NCBI RefSeq assembly: GCF_014898815.1
Contig: NW_026515501.1
Span: 62,001 to 126,000 of the forward strand
Source of the DNA: Panonychus citri
Taxonomy: Eukaryota > Arthropoda > Arachnida > Trombidiformes > Tetranychidae
Direction of reading: 5' to 3'
DNA: 64,000 nt
Positions within the stretch are counted from its first letter, which is position 1, and each line of letters begins with the position of its first letter. The position numbers were made by a program, and so were the translations under genes. Positions 38,501 to 49,546 of the stretch are shown piece after piece. The notes below the pieces were generated by a model. It did no database searches, had not been told where the DNA came from, and was given only the letters and a program-made list of their open reading frames with translations.

Positions 38501-40278
38501 TGGTCAACGGGAATTATTACATTTATACGGCGGTGTCCGTCTAGAAGATATAAGGGGAATGCGAGCGCCATTTTTACAGATCGGGGTAATCGCATGTTTG
38601 AAATGCTCCATGAAGATAATTTCACCTACGATTCATCGATGCCCGTCTTTGATAATCGACCTCCATTCTGGCCTTACACTTTGGACTATTCACTTAATCA
38701 CGATTGTATGATTAGTCCATGTCCAACTAAATCATTTCCCGGTGTTTGGGAAGTTGGTAAGTCGATGTGAATTCAATTAACTAGATTATTTAATCAACTA
38801 AACAAATAGATTTACTCGTGCTTATTAATTGTTATTCTAGACTTTTTTTTATTGTGATTTATTAAACTGTCTAATCAGCTGATACATATAAAAATAATGG
38901 AAAGTTTAATTATAAACAAGTGAAAAGATGATTTAAATTACGATGAATCAAATTTAACTCACTGATGATACTCTCAATTAACAATTAACAATTAACAAAT
39001 CATCACATTAGCACGCACTTTATCATCGTGACCTAATCAACTAATAACAACAATCAAAATTAATTTGCAACTAATTGCTAATTCAATCCGGACATTAAGC
39101 AACATTATCAACAATTAACTTTTTAAATTGAATAAAAATTTATTTTATTTTCTCAGACAAACAATCAAATTATCTTAAAACAAGTTAATTTGATTGTAGA
39201 CCAATAAATTGACCTTTAAATTATTAACTATAGACACACATTAGTGTCATCACAATTAACCAATTTAAATGTAACAAGTTTCAAGTGATTAGTTTTAATT
39301 GTTGAGAATCTAATTATAGTAAATACAATGATATGAATATTTGTAATTAAACTGTAAACAAAAAAAAACTGCTGTTTAAATAATTCTTAATTGTTATTTT
39401 AATTTCTCGTATAATTAATGATTGTTTCTAATTCCTTTTTGTCTTTCTATATTTAAATTGCTTGCTAATTACAAATTGTGATTGAAATTTTCATCAAAAA
39501 ATGATTCCCTATTTCAAGTCCAGCAATTAACTAATAATATTCAACAAGAAAAAAAAAATAATAGTTGCGACCTTAAATAAAATTGTTTGACAATTAATCT
39601 AAATTTAACTTGTTGTTGGTGATAATTAAAAGGATTTAATTTAGGTGAAAATACGAGTTAATTACTACAATTGTTACCATTTTATTAAGAACTAAAAACT
39701 TCTGACAATTTAATTTGTTGAGTAAAAATTAACATCCAATTAACTTTTAACTGGAGATTTGAATAACTACTTAATTAATTAATGTTTTCTTTAATTGTTG
39801 TACCACAGGAATGGTGATGTGGGAAGACCTCAAGGGCGGGAGATGCTCCATGGCGGATTCATGTTCCAATCCTTCAGACGAAGAGGGTGTTTATGAAATG
39901 CTATTGAAGAACTTCAATCGCCACTACAGCACAAATCGAGCTCCGTTTGGACTATTTTACCATTCGGCCTGGTTTAACACCAATCACCATCGAAGAGGAT
40001 TCATGAAATTCATCGATACCATTTTATCCCATAAAAATGTTTACCTGTTAACCAATTGGCAGTTAATTGAATGGATCAGAAATCCAACTCCATTGTCAAC
40101 AATTAAATCATTTCAACCTTGGTCATGTGATAATTTGACCTCCGAGAGACCTGGACCTTGTCACCATCCCAATGTTTGTAATGTCCGGTATCAAAGTGGA
40201 ACCCGTTTCATGAAGACATGTCAACCCTGTCCAGATAGGTACCCCTGGGTGGGTGGAACCTCAAACAATTTAAATTAA
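17541..40278 (+). CDS. CDA5: Chitin deacetylase, CDA5 type (CBM14 + long linker + polysaccharide deacetylase), with a frameshift
   Basis: Extracellular enzyme that converts chitin to chitosan in cuticle or other chitin matrix. Exons: 17541-17787 (probable), 35202-38075, 38158-38383, 38450-38756, 39809-40278. Exon 1 gives a signal peptide (FEQLIVTIGLLCCISF) and a basic RSKRS site; it ends in phase 1, as exon 2 requires, but the 17.4 kb jump makes it tentative. Exon 2 starts with a CBM14 domain (six Cys, residues 110-160), followed by a Pro/Ser/Thr/Asn-rich linker of about 870 residues. The deacetylase domain begins at CDPRKC..LPDCNCGG, with the metal and catalytic motif TFDDA (Asp1057-1058) and SHTVTHS (His1113, His1117), then RGMRAPF and TYDSSM, ending about residue 1374. 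Exon 4 is one base short: the frame changes at GGGG (38583-38586), inside QIGGNR. Sequencing error or a recent null allele are both possible. Confidence 0.9.
18570..18639. repeat. Imperfect inverted repeat with TGACCATT / AATGGTCA ends
   Basis: The left arm TGACCATTAGGTGTGGTGGG and the right arm, read on the other strand as TGACCATTGGGTGGACAGTG, match at their 8-base ends and partly inside; the centre is G/C-rich (GTTGGGGGG). It stands out from its AT-rich surroundings. It may be a remnant of a small inverted-repeat element or a compound regulatory site. Confidence 0.55.
28652..28678. repeat. (AATCA)n pentanucleotide array
   Basis: About five tandem units of AATCA, with the same unit as the 6636 array. 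Shorter runs occur nearby at about 28238. Confidence 0.85.
30430..30790. other. CpG-bearing island inside the probable CDA5 intron
   Basis: This stretch differs from its surroundings: it lacks the AACAATTAA words and has TCGA/CGAG sequences, including GGCCTCGAGCGG, a CTCGTA-6-TACGAG stem-loop at 30538-30555, and TTCGAAGTTCGAA at about 30732-30744. An 82-codon Lys/Ser/Phe frame (30446-30694) has no recognisable domain. It could be an alternative promoter, a non-coding exon or an enhancer; I cannot tell. Confidence 0.4.
34001..34019. repeat. (AG)n microsatellite
   Basis: A perfect AG run of about 19 bases in the CDA5 intron, 1.2 kb before exon 2. Confidence 0.9.
38757..39808 (+). other. CDA5 intron 4, 1.05 kb
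   Basis: AT-rich intron joining EVG to MVMWEDLKGG in phase 1. It contains an ATCAGCTGAT palindrome at 38874-38883 and many AACAATTAA words. Confidence 0.85.
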
Positions 40279-40781
40279 ACCATATAAATAGCTTGTTAAT
40301 CATTTAATCAAATCCTTTGCCATCCTTAACCATCCTCATCTTCATCAAGTTTCAACCACCATTTTAAAAGTTATTTTTACCTTTACAATGATTATTATTC
40401 AATTGTTAAATACAAAGATAATAATTACAATTTTAAATTTTAAATTTTGAGTATAAATGATTAGTTGATTGTTTAATGATTAACTTTGATTATTTGATTG
40501 ATTATTAATTGTTGGTGGTTCTTGATTGAATCAACTTTGAACTTTTCAGTTACTTAATATATATGTTTTTTTGTGTTTACAATATAGTAATTAATGATAA
40601 ATTAAATTATTACAATGCTAATGTTTAGCTAACAATTAAATAACTTAATCAGAAATTAAGATTTTTCAAAGTTGAGATCAGTGATTTGATTGTAAACAGT
40701 AACTAAGATTGGAAAGTAATCAACAAGTTATCTTTTCGTTACTCAATTGGATTACTAAAGTCCATCATTTGATAAAAACGC
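40279..40781. other. Convergent intergenic region between CDA5 and OXR1
   Basis: AT-rich shared 3' flank of 0.5 kb. No gene is visible; the 3' UTRs of both neighbours should lie here. Confidence 0.8.
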
Positions 40782-42998
40782 TCAAACGAAGCCCCAACAC
40801 TCCAACGCTTTCACAACAAAATTTTGATTCTTGGAAAGTCGGGTATTCCCAAAGGTCTGGCATGGATTTGAAGATCCATGGTAAAGATCACCATCCAGCC
40901 ACAGGCCAAATCTCCCACTAGGAATAGAGAAAATTAAAATCAATTTTGATCCAAAATGATTGATAGATCATCGATAAACAATTGTAACAGTTAAAGTATC
41001 ATAGAAATCGTTCAATTGTTTCCACTTACTCTCCAGCACCAAATGCAATACTTTCTGAATCTCCTTTGATAAAGTAAACGTTATCACCGGTCCACCTGAA
41101 GCATCTGAATTCAGGGTAAAAAGAAAAGAGAAAAGTTTCACCGGTCCCATAGAAATGGTCACTTGTCCGAAGTGAAGTGGAAGTTAGTGCTCCAAATGCC
41201 TGTCAATGGATTAGAAGAGTAAAAAAAGAGAGAGAAAACAATTAGCAATAATTAAGTGAATAAGTTGCATAGTCATGAGATATTAGTATAATAAGTAATG
41301 TCAGATAATAGGTTGAGAATTTAAGAGAATAAAAGTGATTAAATATTTCAATTAACTGAAATAATATAACATGAAATCGATTGATTAAGATAATTTATAA
41401 ATTAAACAAATAAGAGATTATTTGAAAGTCATTTTGATTAAGTATCAAAATAGATCAGATTATAGAACATGAGTACTATTCGATATAAAGTTTGATCATA
41501 GGACAATTGAATATTAATAAAATGAATTGAAAATTAAGAATTTTATGCATTATTTACCATTTAAAACCATGACAAAATTAGAAAAAGGATTAAGAAAATA
41601 CAAGTCAATGGAGTTTCCATGTTAACTCATTTCAATTCAATTTATTATTATTTTCGAAATTGTCCTAAATGATCAAACTTCAATATCCAATAGTCAACTC
41701 ATGTTCAAACAATCTGATCTAGATTTTTAAAATCAGTACTATTAGATCAAATGATCGTTGAAAAACTCAAAATTGAAAAAAGACAATTGTATTATAAATA
41801 TCAAAAATAATCAATCTAATGTTTCATAGTGATGATATAAATTTTGCCGCACTCAACAGATCTCGGTCTCAACAGTAAAGCACTATCTAAGCGACATTAC
41901 TGTATTGAACTAATAATATTAGAAAGAATAAGCAAAAAGTTAGGTCTATGAGTCCCAATGAAAGGATTAGAAATTTATTAAGGGATTAAACATGCAACTA
42001 CATCATTAGTAAATACCACCATCAGAATAATTATCTCTTCTTATTATTTAGCTGTTTATTACAATAACTGCTAACAGTGAACATAATTATCATTAAAAGT
42101 ATCATGGAGATTGAATAATAAAATATCACATTTTTTTCATGTCTAAAAATGAAAATGGAAACCCATGTAAATCTATCAAGGTTTTTGTTTTTTTCTTTGG
42201 AAAAAAAAAACTTTTCCATTTGTAAATTGGCAAAAAAACCAACTATTTCATGAGATATCATTCATAATTGTCATAATCATTATATGACAATCAATATTGA
42301 AATAGAGATCAAATTAAATAACGATCAAGAAGATAACGGTAAATGGTATTGTCGACTTTGCTTTACAGCAAAAACTTCATCATTACAAGAGACTATGTTA
42401 AATATTGTAACTCTTAATGATGATGATGATGAAAATTGTAAAGAGAGTGAAAAAAACATTAAAAAAACAATCATCTGATTGCTCATGAGTAAACAAATGA
42501 TGATAATGGTTCAGTTTCCTAAGCGATTTTTTGTTCTCATATGCTATTAATTTTGTTAATTAAACTCAGATTTCATTTAGCTTCCATGTTCATTGGTATC
42601 ATCACAACCCTTACACCAGCATCATCAAAATTATATTCAGTAGAAAAAAAAACCGAAAAAAAAACCAGGGAACAGAAAAATCAAAGCAAAAAAAAAACAA
42701 TAAACTTATGAAGATTAAGCATCAAATGAATCAGAAACTACTCAGATAATGATGAGAATGAAAAACAACAACAATTGAATAGCATTGAAACAATTAGATA
42801 ATTGTTACTATTAGTGATATATATAAATACTATTACTATCTAATAAGAGATACTAACGATTACTTGATTATTTCAATATTGTTTTCAATCATCAGGGTTA
42901 TCATGATCACTATTGAGCTGAACAATTTGAGGTAACTCAATTATAATCATAATAAGCGAGATGATAGAAACTCAAAATTGAAATGATAAAATCCAGAT

Positions 42999-43034
<36 letters not shown>

Positions 43035-45676
43035 AAATTGTCAAATTATCAGAATTAACTGAAATGATTAAGGATGATGATGATACCATTTCTGTCAGGA
43101 TTTTCTGGTTTAAATCAAAGTAAATAGATAATAATAATCATGTCAATGTCTGTAAATAATAACAATTGATCTTGATAATAAACTTTTAAATAGCCAATTT
43201 CTTACGAAAACATCAAAATTAGTTAATCAACTGTAAGTTAAATCATATACAACAATAATAATAATAATACACTGATGATTTTATATATCATCAATTAGAG
43301 TGAAAAATCAATCTTACAAATTGTCACAATTAACTTGATCTTGTCGTTGTTTTTTTCTTCATGTCAAATTAGGTCACATCTCTATAGTCAATGTTAACCA
43401 AAATAATCGTCAATCAACTTCACCATGATTACAATGATGATGATTATCAATTTTTAAATCAACAAAGATATTAAGTTGATTGTTGTCAATTTAGAAAGTT
43501 TTTCTTTGCCTTTTGATTGATGTTAAAAAGTTATTATTACATAGTTTTTTTGATTATTATGTTGACTTATTTGTCAAGGATTAAATCAAAGGTAAGCAAT
43601 TAAAGAGTAATGATGATAACAATTGGATTAAAAGATATAATAAGCTAATGATTATCATTTTATTGTGAAGGTTGATATGATTAACCAGTAAGGGTTATAA
43701 TTAATTAATGAACAAAAAGTTTTACCTTCTTTCAACAATAAAAGTCAATGAAATTGAGTATTAATTGTAAACATGAAATTACCTTTAAAATGAATCATTT
43801 TAAACAATTAGAGATGACACCGAGTATTAATCATCATCATCGCCATTACAATTACTAACAACAATATAACTGAATCATCAAGAATTGTTTCAATATTGAA
43901 ATTTAGACAAACAAAAAAGTTATAAAAATTTAGATAATAATATAAGAAATTAATTTCCAATAGATATACACAAAGTAATAGTTAATTGTTGTTGATTGTT
44001 GACTCAAGTGCAATCAATCAATTGAATTTATCAAGACTAACCTAACATGTTTTACCATCAAACTAATAGTGTTGCATATTGATCAGAACACAGATGAACC
44101 TAATCTAATTGAATCAATCGTAATAATAATGGAGAAAAACAAATATCATCATGAAATTGAAATAAGCAAAATTCACCATTGATTCTGAGATATTAATAAT
44201 AATTGTTAAGAGAGTTTGGTTTACACTCGGTGGGAAGAAAAAGTTTCAAATCGAAACTCGGAGAAAAAAAGAATAACAATTGAAATCTAATCAAGAGGAT
44301 TAAATGTCTCAATTGATTGTAACACTCAAAAGGTATTACACCAGGTATGTTGTACAATATGATAGTAAATATATTATACAATCAACGAATTGGAAACAAC
44401 ATTAATTTTTTACCACTAACCAATCAATAGGTGAGTATTGATGAAGCAAAAATTAGCATCATCAGCAATGAGCATGTTGGATAAAAATGGTAATTGATAA
44501 ACAAAGAGAACCCATTGAAAATTGTAACGTTAGTTTGTCCCTGGTTTTGTTGATTGTGTTCAATTTAATCCAGTTCTATCTACTTCGAGAATGGAACATA
44601 CATTTTTCATCAACCTTTGTTGGGAATACAATTGAAATTGAAAGTAAATCATGTAGATTTATAAATAAACTCTCATCTCAAAGGGTAAAAAATAATAATA
44701 ATCAGATATGATGGAGAAAAGAAAATCTTATCCTGAGAGATGTTGTTTACATTAAATATACATGAGGATAAAAGTTAAAAGGTTAAATTACTTGTGTTAT
44801 TTACTCAAGGTTAAATTGGGTAATTAAACCATAGTAGTTAACTGAGTCTTCTACAGGTAACAAGGTACCAGTGGTAGAATAACAATTAACAAGCAACCCA
44901 AAAGAAAACAATCAGTGATAACAATTAACCGGATGCAGGTACAGTAGGTTTTTCATTGTTTTTCTATCAGCACAATTCATTTGTTTTCTCATCATGTATT
45001 TTATTCATGGTTGAAGCGATTAATGATTGACGTAATTGGTGTTGTTGTTGATTGTTGATTGTCTATTTTACAATATTTCAGAAAAATAATCAACGAGAAG
45101 AAAAATATTCAAACGATTAACAACACCTATCAAATTCAAGGGATAATTTTTTTTCCATTGGAAGGATATTGTAAGCTAATTGTTTGAATAATATTTGCTC
45201 TTCTTCATAAAAGGATAATAACAATAATCATCATCATGTTGTGACATGTAAGAAGCAAATTTGATAAGATACATACTGATCCGTCAGTGTCTTGGATAAT
45301 CAACAGAACTGGATTATCGTAGTTGACCATATTACGATAAATGGTCTTCAAACTGAATCCATGTTTTAATGTTGAATATATTAAAGCCCATGAGTAGCCT
45401 TCGGTACGAGCGGGCAGATGACGTGCCAACTATAATATGGTAATAAGGAAGAAAATGAAGATGTAAGAATAAGAGAGAAAAACACTAAGAGACAGACAGA
45501 GAGAGAGAGAGAGAGAGAGAAAGAAAGAGAGAGAGAGAGAGAGAGATTATCGTCATTACCTCTTTTCTTCGATCTTCATTGAGAATCTCTGATTCTCCGA
45601 TTAAATCAGGAAGAGGAAATTCAATAGGCTCTTTGATGGATATTCCTTTCTTGCACTGATCAATTTGCGAACACAT
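40782..45676 (-). CDS. OXR1: OXR1/NCOA7-type TLDc domain protein, short form
   Basis: TLDc proteins protect against oxidative damage and regulate the vacuolar H+-ATPase. Exons: 45560-45676, 45277-45429, 41030-41199, 40782-40917, GT-AG, phases 0, 0, 2, giving 191 residues. The start MCSQIDQCKK leads into EPIEFPLPDLIGESEIL, the segment just before TLDc in animal OXR1. The domain itself (40-191) shows LPARTEGYSWALIYST, HGFSLKTIYR, LLIIQDTDGS, FGALTSTSLRTSDHFYGTGE, FRWTGDNVYFIKGD, and FGLWLDGDLYHG, and ends KALECWGFV, like the usual ...IEIWAFE end. LysM and GRAM domains of long OXR1 are absent. The ATG at 45676 may be a short-isoform promoter, as known in flies and mammals, or the whole gene. The next gene upstream on this strand is DARS2, so longer forms would have to span it. 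Confidence 0.92.
42284..42478 (+). other. Small open frame with WYCRLCF motif, possibly a partial ZAD-like zinc-binding segment
   Basis: A 64-codon frame on the strand opposite OXR1, inside its large intron. KWYCRLCFTAKTSSL resembles the opening C-R-L-C of arthropod ZAD zinc-finger-associated domains, followed by an acidic DDDDEN stretch and one more Cys. The second Cys pair expected about 40 residues on is incomplete. It could be a fragment, a first exon, or chance. Confidence 0.2.
43001..43032. repeat. (AG)16 microsatellite
   Basis: A perfect 32-base AG run in OXR1 intron 2. It is CT on the sense strand of that gene. Confidence 0.95.
45487..45546. repeat. Compound GA/AGAA microsatellite filling OXR1 intron 1
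   Basis: About 60 bases of GA with an interrupting AAGAAAG, inside the 130-base intron 45430-45559. On the sense strand it is a CT tract starting about 13 bases after the donor, so length changes could affect splicing of this short intron. Confidence 0.9.
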
Positions 45677-45856
45677 ATTTTAATACCAACGGAATGATGT
45701 TGATGTTTTATTTTATCACAACAGAAAAGCTTCTCTTCATCATCATATTAACTCACCAAACAGGAGAAGAAGATGAAACAAAATAAACAATCAATATTCT
45801 CATTCAACTCGAAAATCTCTAGATGTCACCAACAACTGATACAATGAATTCTAACA

Positions 45857-45871
45857 CCGATAGATGGAGCC
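45857..45871 (+). promoter_or_regulatory. GATAGATGGAGCC site upstream of OXR1
   Basis: CCGATAGATGGAGCC, about 180 bases upstream of the OXR1 ATG. It shares CCGATAGATGG with the site upstream of DARS2. Confidence 0.4.
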
Positions 45872-46463
45872 ATCGATTAACGATTTAGGTTCAACTTTTC
45901 TCGCTCCAAATGAATTCTAATTTAATTAACTTTACCTGTGAATTTGAAATTGAATTTTATGTTCATCTTATCACAAAGATCAACTTGATGCCTAAATTAT
46001 AACAGTTCAACAGATACTTCAGTTGATCTCGTTGCTCTTAAGCCCGAGACTTTTGCGTTGTAATAATTTTGACCATTTTTATTTTCCTAATGAGTTTTGG
46101 TAATTTGATTTTTTTTACACTTTAAAAGATCATACAGTTCATATTTTCATACAGTTGACCCAAAAGTAAGTTGAAAATTGCAATTGTTAATAACGGTTTA
46201 ATTAAACTTCGTATTCACAATTAAATATTTGAATATAATCAACACAATTGATAGAAATAATTTTTAGCAGCTCAATCAATTTTAATGAAAAATTTTCCAG
46301 TCAAAATCGTAATTGCAGCGCATTTTTTGCGTCGATTGTACTAAGCGTTTTTTAACCTTAACGAACGTTTTTCCAAATATCTCGAGAACCAAAGGTTTTA
46401 CATGTATGAGATTCTAGAAAACGATCCTTGAACATTTAAAGTAAAACAATTTTCTATCAAAAT

Positions 46464-46469
46464 TTTATT
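46464..46469 (-). terminator. Possible polyadenylation signal AATAAA of DARS2
   Basis: AATAAA on the minus strand, about 245 bases after the DARS2 stop. Confidence 0.4.
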
Positions 46470-46712
46470 ACATATTCGAAGTAATTAAATAGAGAGAGGG
46501 AGGGAGAGAGAGTGAAAAATAGGTTCATTTCACTTCGATGTCCAAGGATCTGATCATTCGTTCGTGAGAGTTGAAAACGGCGGGTATGATCTATCTTTCG
46601 TTCTTGGCTGATTTGTACAATTTAATTTCCTCTTTTTGTCTTTATCATTTAATTTTCAATTGTAAGGTAAGAAGGGATTTCGATTTAGTTTGGTTGATTA
46701 AATTTTCCATTC

Positions 46713-48929
46713 TTATGTTGGTTTTATGTTGTATGTTTCAAGAATCGTTGCTGGTAATTGTGTTGGACCTCCGCTTAGTGGATCTTTACCGGTGAATGAT
46801 TTGGGGAAAGCGATTACATCTCGTATGGAATTTGCGTTACAAATTATTCGTATTAATCTGTCCAGCCCTAAGGCTATTCCACCATGAGGTGGAGCACCAG
46901 AGTTCAAAGCATCCAAGAAAAATTGTAATGATTTATAATCTACTTTGAGAATTTGTTTAAATATAAATTCTTGTATATTGGCATCATGGATTCTCATTGA
47001 TCCACCACCAACTTCTTCACCGTTAAGAACAAGGTCAAATTGATCACCGATCACCTCCAATGGATTGGAATAGAGTTTATCTAATTGATCGGGTTTAGGT
47101 GATGAAAATGGATGATGACTACTTTCAATTGTCATTTTGTTTTCCGATTCAACGAAAAGTGGAAAATCAGTTATCCAAATAAATGAATTATCTTGAACAT
47201 TGGCAATTCCATTAGCTGATATACATTTTATACAAGAATTTCGAAATTTTCCCATGTAACGTCGCTAAAATGGCGAAACAGTTAAAAAAAACAAAGAAAC
47301 AAATCAAATTAATCTTCTAAATTATCGAGGAAACAGAAGTAAAAAAAGATCAATAATATCAAGTTACGAACAATTTCATTAGGATCTCCATAAGTGATGA
47401 AAAGATAATCTCCTTTGTTTAATTTCAATTGTTGAGAAATATAAAGTTTGGTTGATTGATCAATACTAAACGAATCGTTTTCTTTGTCCATTGTCCAGTT
47501 ACCATCTAAATCATCAATAAATAGTCCAATGACATTGCCCTTGAACGATAAATCATTTGCCGTTGTCACCATTTCTTGGTAAAGTTTTTCCTTCAAATTT
47601 TCCTAGAGAAAAAGATAATTTAAATCCAATTAGAGTTAATCAATCTTAAAAGTTAATATAACTTACATCACTTCCACCAGGAATTGCAAGACCCAAAGTT
47701 GATGATTTAGTAATTGCTCTCAATGGACTACTGAGATCATGCAACTAAATTAAAAAAGAGAAAAATATTTTTTTAAACTCGATTGAATTGTTGATCCTAT
47801 GGACAAACCTCAATGTCACTTCTAAGATCGGGTTTATCTGAACCATATTTGGCCAGAGCTTCTTGATAGGTTATTCGAGGGAAAGGAATCGACAATGAGC
47901 CGGCAAACGAAGGCCAAATAGCGACAAGAAGAGTTTCAATCAGATCAATTATTCCATCGGCTGTTGTAAAAGACATTTCAACATCTACCTTTATAAACGA
48001 AAGGGAAAAAATAGAAACATGATCTAAACGATTGTTAATCATAAGATTTAATTGTTTACCTGTGAAAACTCGGGTTGACGATCGGGCCTAGAGACTTCAT
48101 CTCGAAAACATCGAGCGATTTGAAAATATCGATCCAAACCTCCGACCATCAACAATTGTTTGAATATCTGTGGACTTTGAGCTAAACAATAATATTGATT
48201 TGGATCTCTGGTTGGTACGATAAACTCATGAGCACCCTGAGGTTGAATGAAAGAATTGGAATTACAATTAGATTACAATTAAGTGAACGATTTAACAGTG
48301 TTAATTAAACAGTAATTGTTACTCACTCCGGGCGTATGTTTCTGGATAATCGGAGTTTCTATCTCGATAAAACCTTCTTGGTGGAAAAAGTTTCTTATAT
48401 TGTTCATTAGTTGACTTTTCAATCGTAGATTAGAACTGAGATCTTTTGTTCGTAGGTCAATGTATCGGTACTTTAATCGATCCGATTCTTTGACAATAGT
48501 TGTGTGTGTTGTTTTCTTGTTAATCACTTCAAGTTGCTCAATTTTCACCTCAATGGCTCCTGTTTTCATCTTTTCATTTACTTGACCAGTTGGACGTTTG
48601 GAGACGATTCCTTCAGCCTTTACCACCGATCCAATGGTTGGCTCTTTAACTTTTGAATCAGGATTTTTTATTATCAACTGGACATCACCATAAGCATCAT
48701 TTATGACCAGAAAAAGTGCCGATCCATGAGTTCGTACATGTTTAACCCAACCATAAAGTGTAACCTTTTTACCAACATCGTTAATCTTAAGGTCACTACA
48801 ATTATGTTGACGACAAGTGAACCGATTAACAGCCGATAATCCCCAATTATTTCTGATAAAAGGTAAGTTAAACGATCGACCACCAATCAAATTACCCAAA
48901 AGGTAAAACTTGTGATTAAATTTAATCAT
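46713..48929 (-). CDS. DARS2: Aspartyl-tRNA synthetase, mitochondrial
   Basis: Charges mitochondrial tRNA-Asp in the matrix; class II synthetase of the bacterial-like type. Exons: 48327-48929, 48060-48236, 47809-47988, 47667-47744, 47372-47602, 46713-47264, about 606 residues (human 645). The N-terminus is basic and hydrophobic (import signal), then an anticodon-binding OB fold (KVTLYGWVKHVRTHG). Motif 2 is RCFRDEVSRPDRQPEF (243-258). FPRITYQEALAKYGSDKPDL marks the bacterial-type insertion boundary. In the last exon are TDFPLF, SSHHPFSSP, LNGEEVGGGSMRIHD and motif 3 GGIALGLDRL (551-560). Four of five junctions match in phase. The fifth does not: the better donor (GTTC|GTAACT) is phase 1, while the next exon (TTTTAG|CGACG) needs phase 0, so I used the weaker ATT|GTTCGT. 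The C-terminus after DVIAFPKSF is short. Confidence 0.93.
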
Positions 48930-49204
48930 AATTAGCAGAGAAAAAAAAAATTAAGATCAAAGAAAAGTCAAAGTAAAACTAAAGAAATCAAAACAAAAAC
49001 AGAAATAGAGAAAATTATGAGAAAAGAAAACAAAAAGAAACAATGAACACAATCAATAAATATACAAAATAGAAGAAGAGACAATTTAATTACTACATTG
49101 ATGGTTAATCAAAATTAAAAAATTGGAACACAATTAAGGTGATAAACACAATTAGGGAAAACTTTCAGAAATCAACATAACCACATGAGAATTAAAATTT
49201 CTCG

Positions 49205-49249
49205 ATCAGCTGATTGACTTTTTCTCGTTCACCGATAGATGGCAGCAGG
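49205..49249. promoter_or_regulatory. DARS2 upstream module: ATCAGCTGAT palindrome plus ATAGATGGCAGC
   Basis: ATCAGCTGAT (49205-49214) is followed 19 bases later by CCGATAGATGGCAGCAGG (about 49232-49249), 275-320 bases upstream of the DARS2 ATG. The palindrome fits Drosophila core-promoter motif 5 (AWCAGCTGWT). The second site is CTCF-like. Function is inferred from position and resemblance. Confidence 0.5.
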
Positions 49250-49455
49250 AGCTCCACGAATATTTTGTTAGCCTAAATTTTCAATTTCCAGTGAGTTAAT
49301 TGTTCCCAACTTTTACAATAGATAATTATGATTGTAAATAAAAAAAATTAATGACAATTTATTAGCGATGAATTAATAGAAATTGCAATTGAATCAGATC
49401 TAAAGGAGATGAAGTGATTTACATGTAATATCAAAATGAAAATGAGAATTGCCTT

Positions 49456-49477
49456 GAGAGAGAGAGAGAGAGAGAGG
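49456..49477. repeat. (AG)n microsatellite
   Basis: About 22 bases of AG just downstream of the NUDT18 stop. Confidence 0.9.
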
Positions 49478-49546
49478 AAGAGAGGTTGATAATAATAAAA
49501 GAGAGACAATTAAGTTAATTGTTGGATTTTTTTGTTCTTTTTCCAA

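Larger units (their letters stand above)
41200..45276 (-). other. OXR1 intron 2, 4.1 kb
   Basis: Large AT-rich intron splitting the TLDc domain. It contains a 32-base AG run and two plus-strand frames, 42284-42478 (listed) and 44487-44711 (a hydrophobic 74-codon frame that I do not recognise). No other exon-like sequence is seen. Confidence 0.8.
45677..46712 (-). other. Intergenic region between DARS2 and OXR1
   Basis: Holds the DARS2 3' flank and the OXR1 upstream region. A CpG-bearing segment at about 46280-46560 (GCAGCGCATTTTTTGCGTCG, ATCTCGAGAACC) is unlike its surroundings and might be a remnant of a dispersed repeat or regulatory DNA. No gene is seen. Confidence 0.6.
48930..49546 (-). 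other. Intergenic region between NUDT18 and DARS2
   Basis: AT-rich 0.6 kb containing DARS2 upstream signals (listed) and the NUDT18 3' flank with a minus-strand AATAAA-like site near 49357 and an AG run at 49456-49477. Confidence 0.7.

Noticed and set aside
44487..44711. 74-codon hydrophobic frame in OXR1 intron 2
   Set aside because: It reads somewhat protein-like (QREPIENCNVSLSL) but has no family match that I recognise, no splice partner and no promoter signal.
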